The translations under genes were made by a program, and so were the position numbers. Shown here piece after piece: positions 45,107 through 52,562 of a stretch of 52,562 bases of DNA. The notes beneath the pieces are model-generated. The model saw nothing but the letters and a program-made list of their open reading frames with translations. It was not told the DNA's origin and searched no databases. The DNA comes from an uncultured Clostridia bacterium (GTDB lineage Bacteria > Bacillota > Clostridia > Oscillospirales > Acutalibacteraceae). Positions within the stretch are counted from its first letter, which is position 1, and every line of letters begins with the position of its first letter. Location: the NCBI GenBank assembly GCA_947585965.1, contig CANPXK010000010.1:1-52562 (forward strand), written 5' to 3'.

Positions 45107-46231
45107 CTATTCCCCCCGATAATAATTTCCGACATCCGCACCTAGGTTACAGGTATAAAGAAATTCAACTTTATCTCCATCCGATAATTTATATTCGGAG
45201 CAGCCTACATTCGGAAATGTACCGTTTACACTGTATGTCCACCCCGAAAGACTGCCGCAGTCAAATTCATACAAATTATTGATTCCCTCTATGTATGCCG
45301 CATTGGTCATTGGTGTAATTGAAAATTCAAGGATAATATTGTTATTCCTGCATACTCTTTTCAGCACATCAAAGGCTGATTCGCCCTCGTCAAAGCTTAC
45401 CTCTGCTTCTTTGATTATAAATCCGTCCGACGGCAGAAGCTTACGTTTTTTATCGTTTAGTTCATTACTGTTCAAGGCAGTTGTACAATTTATATAGAAC
45501 GTGCAGTAATTACTATCGTCCTCACTGCTTTCCTGTTCATGGGAAACAGACTTTGAAATTTCTGACTGTGATTTTTCGGATTGTGAGCTTTTCTGCTCAT
45601 CGACCTCGGTTTCCGATTTATTCGTTGCTGTGTTTTCTTTTTTCGGATCCTCGTTTTTCGATTTATTTGTTACTGTGTTTTCTTTATTAAAAATTTCTGT
45701 TTCAGTTTTATCATGTACTTTGTTTTCCTCATTCAGTGTTTTGTCGGTTGCAGGAGTATTGATACCCGTTTGAGGTTTGTTATATGGTGACTTATTACCA
45801 TTATTTTGTGAGGCATTATGTATCGGATTTTTTCCTTCCCCATTATTGACCGTATTCGGGGTTTCACCCCGGGTGGGTGACTCCGCCGACGATGTATCCG
45901 AATTTCTGTCCGCAGACTCACTCTTATCTGTTTTTTCGGATTTGCTGCTTATAATACCGGATTCGTTCTTTGATTTTTCTTTGGTTTTATTTTCCGACAC
46001 AATACTTTCAGCCGCAGATTGAGCATGGCTTTCCGTATTTTCCTCGAAATTGTTCAAAGCGGTATTATTTTCATTATCTACCGTTGATACCTGTAATACT
46101 TCCTTTTCGGGGGATGTAGGTATATCATTTTTGTTGTTATTACCTCCGATGAAAAATGCCGCTGTAAGAACTATTACCGTCACTATGCCGAAGGTAATAC
46201 CTTTTTTATTTTTATTCAAAAAATCTCTCAT
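45107..46231 (-). CDS. Membrane-tethered DUF4430 (transcobalamin-like) protein
   Basis: A 374-residue exported protein. The start at 46231 follows GGAAGTG by 8 nt. Residues 8 to 30 are a membrane anchor, residues 35 to 245 a low-complexity Ser/Glu/Asn/Lys linker, and residues 250 to 374 a DUF4430 domain (SAFDVLKRVCRNNNI, CGSLSGWTYSVNG, YKLSDGDKVEFLYTC). Pfam places DUF4430 with the C-terminal beta domain of transcobalamin and intrinsic factor. Its stop is 1 nt before the EcfT start. It probably presents cobalamin to the importer (inference). Confidence 0.85.
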   Translation of the reverse strand: MRDFLNKNKKGITFGIVTVIVLTAAFFIGGNNNKNDIPTSPEKEVLQVSTVDNENNTALNNFEENTESHAQSAAESIVSENKTKEKSKNESGIISSKSEKTDKSESADRNSDTSSAESPTRGETPNTVNNGEGKNPIHNASQNNGNKSPYNKPQTGINTPATDKTLNEENKVHDKTETEIFNKENTVTNKSKNEDPKKENTATNKSETEVDEQKSSQSEKSQSEISKSVSHEQESSEDDSNYCTFYINCTTALNSNELNDKKRKLLPSDGFIIKEAEVSFDEGESAFDVLKRVCRNNNIILEFSITPMTNAAYIEGINNLYEFDCGSLSGWTYSVNGTFPNVGCSEYKLSDGDKVEFLYTCNLGADVGNYYRGE

Positions 46232-46301
46232 TTTTATATCACTTCCGAATATTAAGCATATCATAAACAGCAGGCACGTTACAATGCCTGCTGTACATTA
46301 T

Positions 46302-48398
46302 TTATCTGTCGGAATTTGATTTCCTGTATACAAATACAATAATAAATGCAGATATCATAAGCAAAACAAGAACAGGATATATTATTCCGCTGTCTCCTGT
46401 CGGTACAGGAGATGTATTATCATTTCCCGATATATTCTCCGACTGCTGATTATCTCCGTTTCCTCCGCTTTGTTCGTTATCAATGTCGGATTGCCCGCCG
46501 ATTATCGGATTACCGGAAGTGTCATCCGATACCTCACTATCCTCGGAAACTTCACTGTCATCCGATACCTCACTATCCTCGGAAACTTCGCTGTCATCCG
46601 ATACCTCGCCGTCCTTGGAAACTTCACTGTCATCCGATACTTCACTGCTCCCGGAGTTTTCATGATCCTCACTTATATCGGTCATATCATAAAGCCCTGT
46701 CTGACCGTTTACAAAACGATTGTAGGCACATAGTGCGTAAAATGCCTGATCCGTTGACATACCGTTAGCCATTCCTCCGGGAGTGTGTGAGAAAGCACCC
46801 TCTCCGCTTAAATAGAATGAACACAGACCGTCAAGCACACTTCCGCCGCTCTTTACAAATCTCGGATCGGTATCGGGATCAATTCCGAGAGCACAAAGAG
46901 CGCAGACTATCTGAGCATTGTTTTCGCACCCGGGAGCACCGTAGGATGTATATGTACCGTCCTCATTTTCCTTTTCTGAGAGGAGTAATATTGCCTTATC
47001 CGCCGCTGTCCTGACATTTTCATTTTCGTTATAATATGGAGCGAGCGACTGCAAAACCATTCCTGTCATATCAGGCTCATAATTATTTCCGAAAAATGCC
47101 CAGCCGCCGTCATCAAGCTGCTTAGAAAGTATGAATTCAATAAGCTTTTCTCGTGTGTTCTGTTCAGTGCCTTCCTCTGCCGCAGGAATTTCGTATTTTA
47201 TCGTATCAAGTGCAAGAAGTGTATATACCGCTCCGTTTATTCCCTGTTTTGTGCAGAAATTATAATCGGATAATGAAGATATATAATTCACACCCTCGAA
47301 ATTCGTCATATCATAGCCGAGTGAAGTCAGTGTTATGGTATATTTATCAATATCGGTCACTCTGCTTAGCTCTGTACCTGCAAGGTATGCGGCGAGCTTT
47401 TCAGCATAATCGGTTTTGGTAGTTTCATCAATAGCGCCGAGGCGTGCAAGCGCAAATATTTCCCATTCGTTTCCTACTTCGGAAATCTGCTCATTTAATT
47501 TTATACCCGATGTTGTTTCCTCAATTATCTTATTTATATCCGTAAGATCCTTTTGGCTTTCGGAAGGCTCGGTAATGCTCTCCTCCCTTGAGGACTGCTC
47601 CGCCGCAGCATTGATTTTCAGCTCATAAACGGTCTCCCCTACATTATCCCCAAGGTACTGCCAATTGCTGTTTCCTACACCTATGTAAACGGTATCTCCG
47701 TCCGAAACGGGAATATACTGCGACCTCTTATAGTCATTATCCTGCTCGGGTGTATATTCGTTTTTATATATTCTGTATCTGTAGTATTTATTTTCCGCCG
47801 CAGGAGTAAGCTTAATGCTTTCCGCTCCTTCGTTGAGTGTAACCGTATAAGCGGTTATATCGGAAGAAAATTCAGCGGAAAGCTCCGCATTCTCTATTGT
47901 CAGTGATTTAAGGCTTGTGCTTGTGTTATTATAATTACTTCCAATATCCACTCCCATATTGAGCGAATACGTTACGAAAAGCTCATCACCGTCTGATATA
48001 TTAAGCGTTGATAAACCGTCATTTCCGTACCAGTCATTATATCCGACAAGCCAGCCGGGGTACGCACTTCCTTCAAGCTCCGAGCCGTCACCAGAAGCAA
48101 GTCCGTTTACACTCGATATATAGCTGCCGTATGCCCCCGATTCTATCGGGTCGGCGTATCCGCTGCTCCGCATTACCTCTGAAATAACGCTTTCTGCGGT
48201 CGAACCGGGTTTCAGTTCAACCCATTCATCAATAAGCGTCCCTTCCCATTTTGCTCCGTCAGACTCCTTATAGGTGTTGTTTTCAACAACCACCCTCACC
48301 CTGGCGCTTTCGTTTTCCGCGAAAACCGCAAAGGGCAGTACCGCACATAAAACTGCGGCTGCTGTTGTGCATGACAAAATTTTTGTTCTTGTTTTCAT
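46302..48398 (-). CDS. Cell-wall-anchored DUF4430/alpha-alpha-barrel protein, candidate cobalamin-binding surface protein
   Basis: A 698-residue secreted protein. Signal peptide (cleavage near FAE, residue 28); DUF4430-like domain about 50 to 150 (LKPGSTAESVISEVM, YPGWLVGYNDWYGNDG, ISDGDELFVTYSL); cadherin-like beta domain about 165 to 270; squalene cyclase/prenyltransferase-type alpha/alpha barrel about 285 to 580 (QLDDGGWAFFGNNYEPDMTGM, GAYTLLALD-like repeats); Ser-Glu-Val-Ser-Asp repeats about 592 to 635; sorting signal VPTGDSG, hydrophobic segment and RKSNSDR. Transcobalamin and intrinsic factor combine the same two fold types, though in the opposite order. GGAGGG precedes the ATG. Confidence 0.85.
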   Translation of the reverse strand: MKTRTKILSCTTAAAVLCAVLPFAVFAENESARVRVVVENNTYKESDGAKWEGTLIDEWVELKPGSTAESVISEVMRSSGYADPIESGAYGSYISSVNGLASGDGSELEGSAYPGWLVGYNDWYGNDGLSTLNISDGDELFVTYSLNMGVDIGSNYNNTSTSLKSLTIENAELSAEFSSDITAYTVTLNEGAESIKLTPAAENKYYRYRIYKNEYTPEQDNDYKRSQYIPVSDGDTVYIGVGNSNWQYLGDNVGETVYELKINAAAEQSSREESITEPSESQKDLTDINKIIEETTSGIKLNEQISEVGNEWEIFALARLGAIDETTKTDYAEKLAAYLAGTELSRVTDIDKYTITLTSLGYDMTNFEGVNYISSLSDYNFCTKQGINGAVYTLLALDTIKYEIPAAEEGTEQNTREKLIEFILSKQLDDGGWAFFGNNYEPDMTGMVLQSLAPYYNENENVRTAADKAILLLSEKENEDGTYTSYGAPGCENNAQIVCALCALGIDPDTDPRFVKSGGSVLDGLCSFYLSGEGAFSHTPGGMANGMSTDQAFYALCAYNRFVNGQTGLYDMTDISEDHENSGSSEVSDDSEVSKDGEVSDDSEVSEDSEVSDDSEVSEDSEVSDDTSGNPIIGGQSDIDNEQSGGNGDNQQSENISGNDNTSPVPTGDSGIIYPVLVLLMISAFIIVFVYRKSNSDR
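46517..46650. repeat. Degenerate 36-bp tandem repeat in the surface protein gene
   Basis: About 3.7 units of 36 bp (each coding for two SEVSDD/SEVSED hexapeptides) form an acidic wall-spanning spacer. One unit differs (SKDGEV). Confidence 0.9.
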
Positions 48399-48400
48399 TT

Positions 48401-48715
48401 TTATCCCTCCATATTTTTATCAGCAGGCATTTTTTTATTGTCGGTACTGTCGGAATTCACGGATAAAGATTTTTTATAAAGCTTTCTGTTCTTACGGCTT
48501 CTTTCTCTTTTTCTTCTGCTCTTTTCTTTAGCCGATATTTTCGGCGGCTCCTTAAGTCCCGCCGCTTCGAGTGCCCTCGGCCACGGACCAAGCTTTTGTT
48601 TTATAAAGCATACCGTATTCCCATCAAAATCACTGCGTTTGGGCAGTCTGCCAAGCTCGCTGTATTTCTGTCGGAGAATATTCAAAGCATAAGTTCGTTT
48701 GTCCGTTTTTTCCAT
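48401..48715 (-). CDS. Small homing-endonuclease-associated-repeat (HNH_repeat-like) protein
   Basis: A 105-residue basic protein. The N-terminal half (LNILRQKYSELGRLPKRSDF ... CFIKQKLGPWPRALEAAGL) resembles the HNH/homing-endonuclease-associated repeat, a small DNA-binding helical domain; the tail is Lys/Arg/Ser-rich. No nuclease motif is present. ATG at 48715 has a weak GGTGAT site. It is the first gene after the cobalamin riboswitch and ends 2 nt before the surface protein start, so it is coupled to it. Function unknown. Confidence 0.72.
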   Translation of the reverse strand: MEKTDKRTYALNILRQKYSELGRLPKRSDFDGNTVCFIKQKLGPWPRALEAAGLKEPPKISAKEKSRRKRERSRKNRKLYKKSLSVNSDSTDNKKMPADKNMEG

Positions 48716-48833
48716 AATATCACCATAAAAAAAGCCTTCTCTGCAAGGATACAAAGAAAGCACAACAGATTTTTACACAGCAAAGCAAAACTATACCGAA
48801 AAGAAGCACAATCAACACCGCTGCATAAAAAAT

Positions 48834-48985
48834 CGGCTGCACTTCTTCATCGTCCAAGCTTGCATAACCTCAAATGCGGGAGTATTCTGACTTATGGCAC
48901 AAGACCAATCACAGTAATGACGGTTGTCCCGGATTTTCACCGGCTTCCCAATTACCTATCGGTGTGCAGCCGCCGTCATGTCCGA
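48834..48985 (-). promoter_or_regulatory. Cobalamin riboswitch
   Basis: On the minus strand the aptamer core reads GGGAAGCCGGTGAAAATCC, then GTCATTACTGTGA, GTGCCA, and the B12-box AAGTCAGAATACTC followed by CCCGCATTTGAGG. Flanking it, CGGCTGCAC (48972-48964) is complementary to GTGCAGCCG (48842-48834), which is followed directly by ATTTTTT. It lies upstream of the HNH_repeat-like gene and the whole surface/ECF operon. The 48764-49147 gap holds this element, its promoter and a leader of about 100 nt. Confidence 0.93.
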
Positions 48986-49100
48986 CTTGGTTCAGTAACA
49001 TCAAGTACAAACACACAGCAGTACCTTACCTGTCATCAAGCACAAATACCGCAAAATGCACACCATTAGCACCGCATATTGAAATATTAACTTCCCCTCT

Positions 49101-49130
49101 ACTATACCATATTCTGCCCTGCCGTGTCAA
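49101..49130 (-). promoter_or_regulatory. Promoter of the cobalamin operon
   Basis: On the minus strand TTGACA (49130-49125) and TATAGT (49106-49101) are separated by 18 nt, about 110 nt upstream of the aptamer core. Confidence 0.65.
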
Positions 49131-49147
49131 GCAGCGACACACTGATT

Positions 49148-49408
49148 TCACAAAATTCTTTGGATAATTAACAAACACGTTACTCCGGGGATTCCGAGAA
49201 CCGCGGAAACGGAAAGTGAAAGCGGACTTACGGGTATAGTTACATTTGTATATCCCGATATCAGATTTACACAAAGCAGAGCCGCTATTCCGGGTAAAAG
49301 TGATAATAATGACGATCTTATGGGGTGCTTTGAGTGCATTATCAGATGTATTATAATAAGCGTCAGCATTACAGCCGCACATATTGCGGGTATAATCATG
49401 TTTTCCAT
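49148..49408 (-). CDS. BofA family protein (pro-sigma-K processing inhibitor)
   Basis: An 86-residue membrane protein with two or three hydrophobic segments and the C-terminal VSPLSLSVSAVLGIPGVTCLLIIQRIL typical of BofA, which in Bacillus inhibits SpoIVFB and so delays sigma-K activation in the mother cell. GGAGGG lies before the ATG. It is 55 nt downstream of the CLC gene. It adds to the sporulation signature of this genome. Confidence 0.87.
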   Translation of the reverse strand: MENMIIPAICAAVMLTLIIIHLIMHSKHPIRSSLLSLLPGIAALLCVNLISGYTNVTIPVSPLSLSVSAVLGIPGVTCLLIIQRIL

Positions 49409-49463
49409 AAAAATTATCCCTCCATGTCTTTACATAAAAATATGCAGGCATGAGGGATAATTA

Positions 49464-50753
49464 TTACTTCTTTATCATTAAAAGGTGAGGCATAACAATC
49501 CGATTTTTTCTGTTTGTATATATGCTGCAGTTTCCGTTGAAAATATATGCAATTACACATACAACAAAAAAATACGGCATATACTCATAACCGAATATCT
49601 CCACACCGAGAAATATCGGTGCAAGAAGTGTATTTGTCGCCGCTCCGAACACGGCGGCATAGCCAAGAGCTGCAAACAAAACAACAGGCATATTAAAAAG
49701 CATTGCTATAACGGCGCCAAGCGATGCTCCTATGGCGAAAAGAGGGATAAATACTCCTCCCTGATAACCTGCCGAAAGCGTCAGGATCGTAAAAATGAAT
49801 ATAAGAATAAAGTCATGGAAACCAACATTACCTCCGCCGAGGGAATCATAAATTATATTCATACCCGATCCGCTGTATCTTCCGTTGAATATATACAGGG
49901 AAATTGAACTCACCAAAAAACCTGTCAGAAATATTTTAAGATACGGATTCGGAATAATTGCAGACAGAAGCTTTTTTATGTTTTTCAGCAGAAATGCAAA
50001 TAATCCACCAGCTATTCCGAAAACTATTGCCGATACACACAGTATTATAACAAAATCTACACTTATATCAATGCTCAGACCAAGTCCGGATTTAATTTTT
50101 TCAATCCCTATCATCCGCGAAACCCAATCCGAGGTATATGCCGATATCATTGCCGGCAGCAGGAACGTTACCTCAATATACCCGGGTGAGAACACCTCTG
50201 CGGCAAAAAAAATCGCTGCGGCAGGCGTACCGAAAAGCCCTCCGAATGCGGCGGCCAGACCTGTTACAGTGAGTATTTTAGCACTATCTTTCAGGGATAA
50301 TTTCCGGGATATAAGACTTCCGAGCGTTCCGCCTGTTTGTATTGCGGCATTTTCCGTTCCCACACTTCCACCGCAAAGGTGGGTAAGCCATGTTCCGAAA
50401 ATAACCATAGGAATCAATCTGAGCTTTGTTTTTGCTTTTTCATCCCGTTCACCATCAAAATCAAGGGATATTATGCCTGATTTTTCCCTGCTGAAACGGT
50501 CAAACAAAAAGTATATCAATAATCCGGCAAAGCTTAAAAACGGGATAAAATAAAATGGGTATTGCTCTCTGACACCTGTTACTAATGAAAGCACGTTCAT
50601 AAAGGCAGCGTCAAAAGCACCGATTACAATACCTATAAACAATGCACACAAACAGAATATAGTTGTATGTACAATATTTTCTGTATAATACTTAAAACCT
50701 CTCTTCGGAGAACCGATCTCCTTAATTTGCGGTATAATAATTTTTTTCTTCAT
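49464..50753 (-). CDS. CLC family chloride/fluoride channel or antiporter
   Basis: A 429-residue membrane protein with about ten segments. The CLC selectivity motifs are recognisable: GGSVGTENAAIQTGG (in place of GREGP), GTPAAAIFFAAEV, and GYQGGVFIPLFAIGASLG. The first motif lacks the usual Arg-Glu-Gly-Pro and somewhat resembles the fluoride-specific CLC-F branch (GREGT...QMGG), while GVFIP is the canonical chloride-type motif. Ion specificity is therefore open. It starts 14 nt after rex and is probably co-transcribed with it. Confidence 0.88.
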   Translation of the reverse strand: MKKKIIIPQIKEIGSPKRGFKYYTENIVHTTIFCLCALFIGIVIGAFDAAFMNVLSLVTGVREQYPFYFIPFLSFAGLLIYFLFDRFSREKSGIISLDFDGERDEKAKTKLRLIPMVIFGTWLTHLCGGSVGTENAAIQTGGTLGSLISRKLSLKDSAKILTVTGLAAAFGGLFGTPAAAIFFAAEVFSPGYIEVTFLLPAMISAYTSDWVSRMIGIEKIKSGLGLSIDISVDFVIILCVSAIVFGIAGGLFAFLLKNIKKLLSAIIPNPYLKIFLTGFLVSSISLYIFNGRYSGSGMNIIYDSLGGGNVGFHDFILIFIFTILTLSAGYQGGVFIPLFAIGASLGAVIAMLFNMPVVLFAALGYAAVFGAATNTLLAPIFLGVEIFGYEYMPYFFVVCVIAYIFNGNCSIYTNRKNRIVMPHLLMIKK

Positions 50754-50767
50754 AATTCTTTAATTAA

Positions 50768-51427
50768 TCACGCTGATGTATCATCGGGAAAATAATTTGC
50801 ATCGGAAATCTTATAGCACAATATCATAAGACTGTCATTAAGATGCACATTTTCAACTATTATATCATCATAATGTACTGAAAGATCATAATGACTGAAA
50901 TTCCAGAAGTTTTTCACACCCGCTCTGTAGAGTCTGTCGGCTATTTCATGTGCGGCTCCTTTCGGGACACAAAAAATCGCCGCATCTGTTTTATTTTCCA
51001 AGCAGAATTGCTCAAGGCTGTCAAGATCCGATACACTTATATCACGTATTACCGTCCCGACTTTTTCGGGGTCGTTGTCAAATATTGCCGTAAGCCTGAA
51101 TCCTCTTTTTTCAAAGGACATATGCATCGCTACAGCCTTTCCGAGATTACCCGCCCCTATCAATATTGCATTATAGGTATGGTCAAGACCGAGTATATGA
51201 CCTATTTCTTTATACAGACTTTCCACAGGATACCCATAGCCCTGCTGACCGAAGCCGCCGAAACAGTTGAGATCCTGTCTTATCTGCGAAGCTGTAAAGC
51301 CCATTTTATCCGAAAGCTCCCTTGAGGATATACGGATAACTCCTTTATCACGAAGTTCCCCGAGAAAGCGGTAATATCTCGGCAAACGCTTTATCACGGG
51401 AGCGGATATGTTTTTATTTCTATGCAT
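50768..51427 (-). CDS. rex: Redox-sensing transcriptional repressor Rex
   Basis: Rex senses the NADH/NAD+ ratio and represses fermentation genes when NAD+ is high. The 219-residue protein has an N-terminal winged helix (RLPRYYRFLGELRDKGV, SSRELSDKMGFTASQIRQDL) with the Rex signature FGGFGQQGYGYPVE, and a Rossmann domain with GAGNLGKAV. ATG at 51427 is preferred with GGTGA 8 nt upstream; a GTG at 51439 is the alternative. Candidate targets in this window would be the alcohol dehydrogenase and hydCBA. Confidence 0.95.
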   Translation of the reverse strand: MHRNKNISAPVIKRLPRYYRFLGELRDKGVIRISSRELSDKMGFTASQIRQDLNCFGGFGQQGYGYPVESLYKEIGHILGLDHTYNAILIGAGNLGKAVAMHMSFEKRGFRLTAIFDNDPEKVGTVIRDISVSDLDSLEQFCLENKTDAAIFCVPKGAAHEIADRLYRAGVKNFWNFSHYDLSVHYDDIIVENVHLNDSLMILCYKISDANYFPDDTSA

Positions 51428-51462
51428 CAGAATATTCACCGACCTGATATTTTAATTTCTAT

Positions 51463-51480
51463 TTGTTAATTTTTTGTCAT
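51463..51480. promoter_or_regulatory. Possible Rex operator upstream of rex
   Basis: TTGTTAATTTTTTGTCAT matches the left half of the clostridial Rex consensus TTGTTAAnnnnTTAACAA perfectly and the right half poorly. It lies 36 nt upstream of rex, where autoregulation would be expected. Confidence 0.35.
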
Positions 51481-51511
51481 AGTATTACAGAAGTATATTA
51501 ACACATTTATT

Positions 51512-51572
51512 AAAAAAAGTAAAGTACCCTTGTAAGAAAACAGCAAAAGGCTGTCTTACAGGGAACTTTACT
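51512..51572 (-). terminator. Long intrinsic terminator after the ATP-grasp gene
   Basis: On the minus strand AGTAAAGT...ACTTTACT closes a long interrupted hairpin with inner CTTAC/GTAAG and GACAGC/GCTGT-type stems, followed by seven T (51518-51512). It isolates rex from the upstream gene. Confidence 0.9.
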
Positions 51573-51617
51573 CCCACTGATACATTTTCTCTTCCGATAT
51601 TTCACAGCAAAAGCCGA

Positions 51618-52562
51618 TCAGATATCCATATACCGCGAATATTTAGGCAAAATTCCCGTACCATTCTTTGTAAAGCTTGCCTTTTTCTGAAATACTCCCG
51701 GAAAACAGTTTCCCTCAATAATGACAGGTCCGTTTTCGCCTATTGCAACATCCCATCCGACATACCCTATCTCCGGCACAGTTTGCGCGGCTTTTTCTAC
51801 AAGTCTGACAGCCTGATCAAACATCGGAACACTGAATCCGACAATTCCCGTATTCGTTATCGGGTGTCTTTCATAGATAACATCGTTCTTATCAATGGCA
51901 GGAACTTCAACAGTACCGTCATCCTCTACAAAGGTATACATTCCCCCGCTTGAAAAGTTATCAATAACACCGCCGTTTCCTATTTTGAGTATTGCCTGAA
52001 GGAAATGTCCCCTGCCATCCTTACAGAATGTAAACATACGAATGGTATTTACGGAACCCGCATAAAGTATATCCATATCCCTATGCTGTCGTACAAATGC
52101 TTCAACAAGAAGCTGTTTTTTGGATATTAGGGATCTATAGATTTCCTCCGCCGGGTTGTTTTCCGACATGGTGTATTTTTCAATCCCGTTTCCGCCCTCG
52201 CCGTCAATCGGCTTTGCAATAATTATCGGATTTTTTTCGAGAAACCTGATAAAATCATCAAGAGAGGATGTCTTGAGATTAATCCAGTCACGACCGAGAT
52301 ATTCCGAAAAAAGCTTATTGAACTTAATCTTATCATTAAAAACATCAAAATACTTTCTGTCGTTATATTTTTTGATTATCTCGTTATTCTTTCCTCTTGT
52401 AAGAAAAGTCTTTCTTTTATCCTCGCTTATCTTATAAAATTCAAATTCCTGATAATCATAATACCCCGCCTGGTATTTTATTCCGCACTTTATCATATCA
52501 TATAGAATATAACACTGTGATTTTTTAGCCTTTCTTGAAACAGATTTTGAAATTCTGAGCAT
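51618..52562 (-). CDS. Sugar-transfer-associated ATP-grasp protein, possibly 5' incomplete
   Basis: The frame reaches the right edge, where it happens to begin with ATG, so the true start may lie outside. The 314 visible residues show ATP-grasp features: FLEKNPIIIAKPIDGEGGNGI (phosphate-binding loop), the STIRMFT-like NTIRMFTFCKDG strand, and the metal-binding EGNCFPGVF near the C-terminus. The pattern fits the ATPgrasp_ST family found in polysaccharide biosynthesis loci. No neighbouring glycosyltransferase is inside the window to confirm a role. Confidence 0.8.
   Translation of the reverse strand: MLRISKSVSRKAKKSQCYILYDMIKCGIKYQAGYYDYQEFEFYKISEDKRKTFLTRGKNNEIIKKYNDRKYFDVFNDKIKFNKLFSEYLGRDWINLKTSSLDDFIRFLEKNPIIIAKPIDGEGGNGIEKYTMSENNPAEEIYRSLISKKQLLVEAFVRQHRDMDILYAGSVNTIRMFTFCKDGRGHFLQAILKIGNGGVIDNFSSGGMYTFVEDDGTVEVPAIDKNDVIYERHPITNTGIVGFSVPMFDQAVRLVEKAAQTVPEIGYVGWDVAIGENGPVIIEGNCFPGVFQKKASFTKNGTGILPKYSRYMDI

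Noticed and set aside
45777..46022. Plus-strand frame opposite the DUF4430 linker, rich in Ser/Leu.
   Set aside because: It is the antisense shadow of the Ser/Glu-rich linker, with no ribosome site or recognisable domain.
49030..49095. A possible leader peptide upstream of the cobalamin aptamer (frame ending ...FVLDDR).
   Set aside because: It has no canonical start codon at a proper distance from the GAGGGG-like site; the only ATG nearby gives a three-codon frame.
49026..49451. A 141-codon minus-strand frame across bofA and the riboswitch leader.
   Set aside because: The bofA frame inside it has a clear ribosome site and family match, and the longer frame runs into the riboswitch region.

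Overview
The window looks like chromosomal DNA of a strictly anaerobic, endospore-forming member of the Clostridia, most likely a gut Oscillospiraceae/Ruminococcaceae species. The grounds are moderately low GC, strong Shine-Dalgarno sequences, sigma-A promoters, spore genes (gerA family, bofA, DUF421/DUF4363), an electron-bifurcating [FeFe] hydrogenase with HydG, Rex, and gut-Firmicutes families such as EFR1 ferredoxin and DUF4430. The species call is inference. No rRNA, tRNA, insertion sequence, phage or CRISPR array was seen.

Layout. 1-3.4 kb (minus): thiamine operon thiE-thiS-thiG-thiH-thiE2(partial) under a TPP riboswitch with its own terminator. 3.5-6.4 kb (plus): an autoregulated GntR/YtrA-type ABC exporter and a cyclophilin-like lipoprotein. 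6.4-8.5 kb (minus): iron-dependent alcohol dehydrogenase, a decayed tetR gene whose promoter/operator survives, and an orphan ORF. 8.7-10.6 kb (plus): a TM1266-type regulator and hydG behind a structured, terminator-containing leader. 10.8-13.1 kb: repeat-bearing, cell-wall-anchored 5'-nucleotidase. 13.3-18.1 kb: spore germination genes gerAA and a natural gerAB-gerAC fusion, divergent from DUF421-DUF4363. 18.2-24.9 kb (minus): glgB, an SCP2 protein and hydCBA. 25.3-28.3 kb: MacA/MacB-like adaptor and permease without an ATPase, plus a DUF6873 protein. 28.4-36.1 kb: purine operon purE-F-M-(EFR1)-N-O-H'-D, in which the PurH activities are split between an archaeal-type PurO and a stand-alone AICAR transformylase. 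36.3-38.9 kb: an alpha/alpha-barrel-like protein and an NfeD-SPFH pair. 39-41.3 kb: YgiQ and an Spx/ArsC protein. 41.5-49.1 kb (minus): a cobalamin-riboswitch operon. 49.1-52.6 kb: bofA, a CLC channel, rex and a partial ATP-grasp gene.

The most interesting system is the cobalamin operon (about 49.13 to 41.57 kb, minus strand). A cobalamin riboswitch precedes a small homing-endonuclease-associated-repeat protein; a wall-anchored protein with a DUF4430 (transcobalamin C-terminal-like) domain and an alpha/alpha barrel; a second membrane-tethered DUF4430 protein; an ECF T component; and one 890-residue polypeptide fusing both ECF ATPases to an S component. Read together, this is a candidate bacterial counterpart of intrinsic factor/transcobalamin: surface B12 capture feeding an ECF importer. 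The riboswitch and architecture are visible in the sequence; ligand binding is inference.

The thiamine, purine, hydrogenase and cobalamin sets are ordinary anaerobic metabolism under mostly RNA-level control (TPP and cobalamin riboswitches and an unassigned attenuator ahead of the hydrogenase genes).
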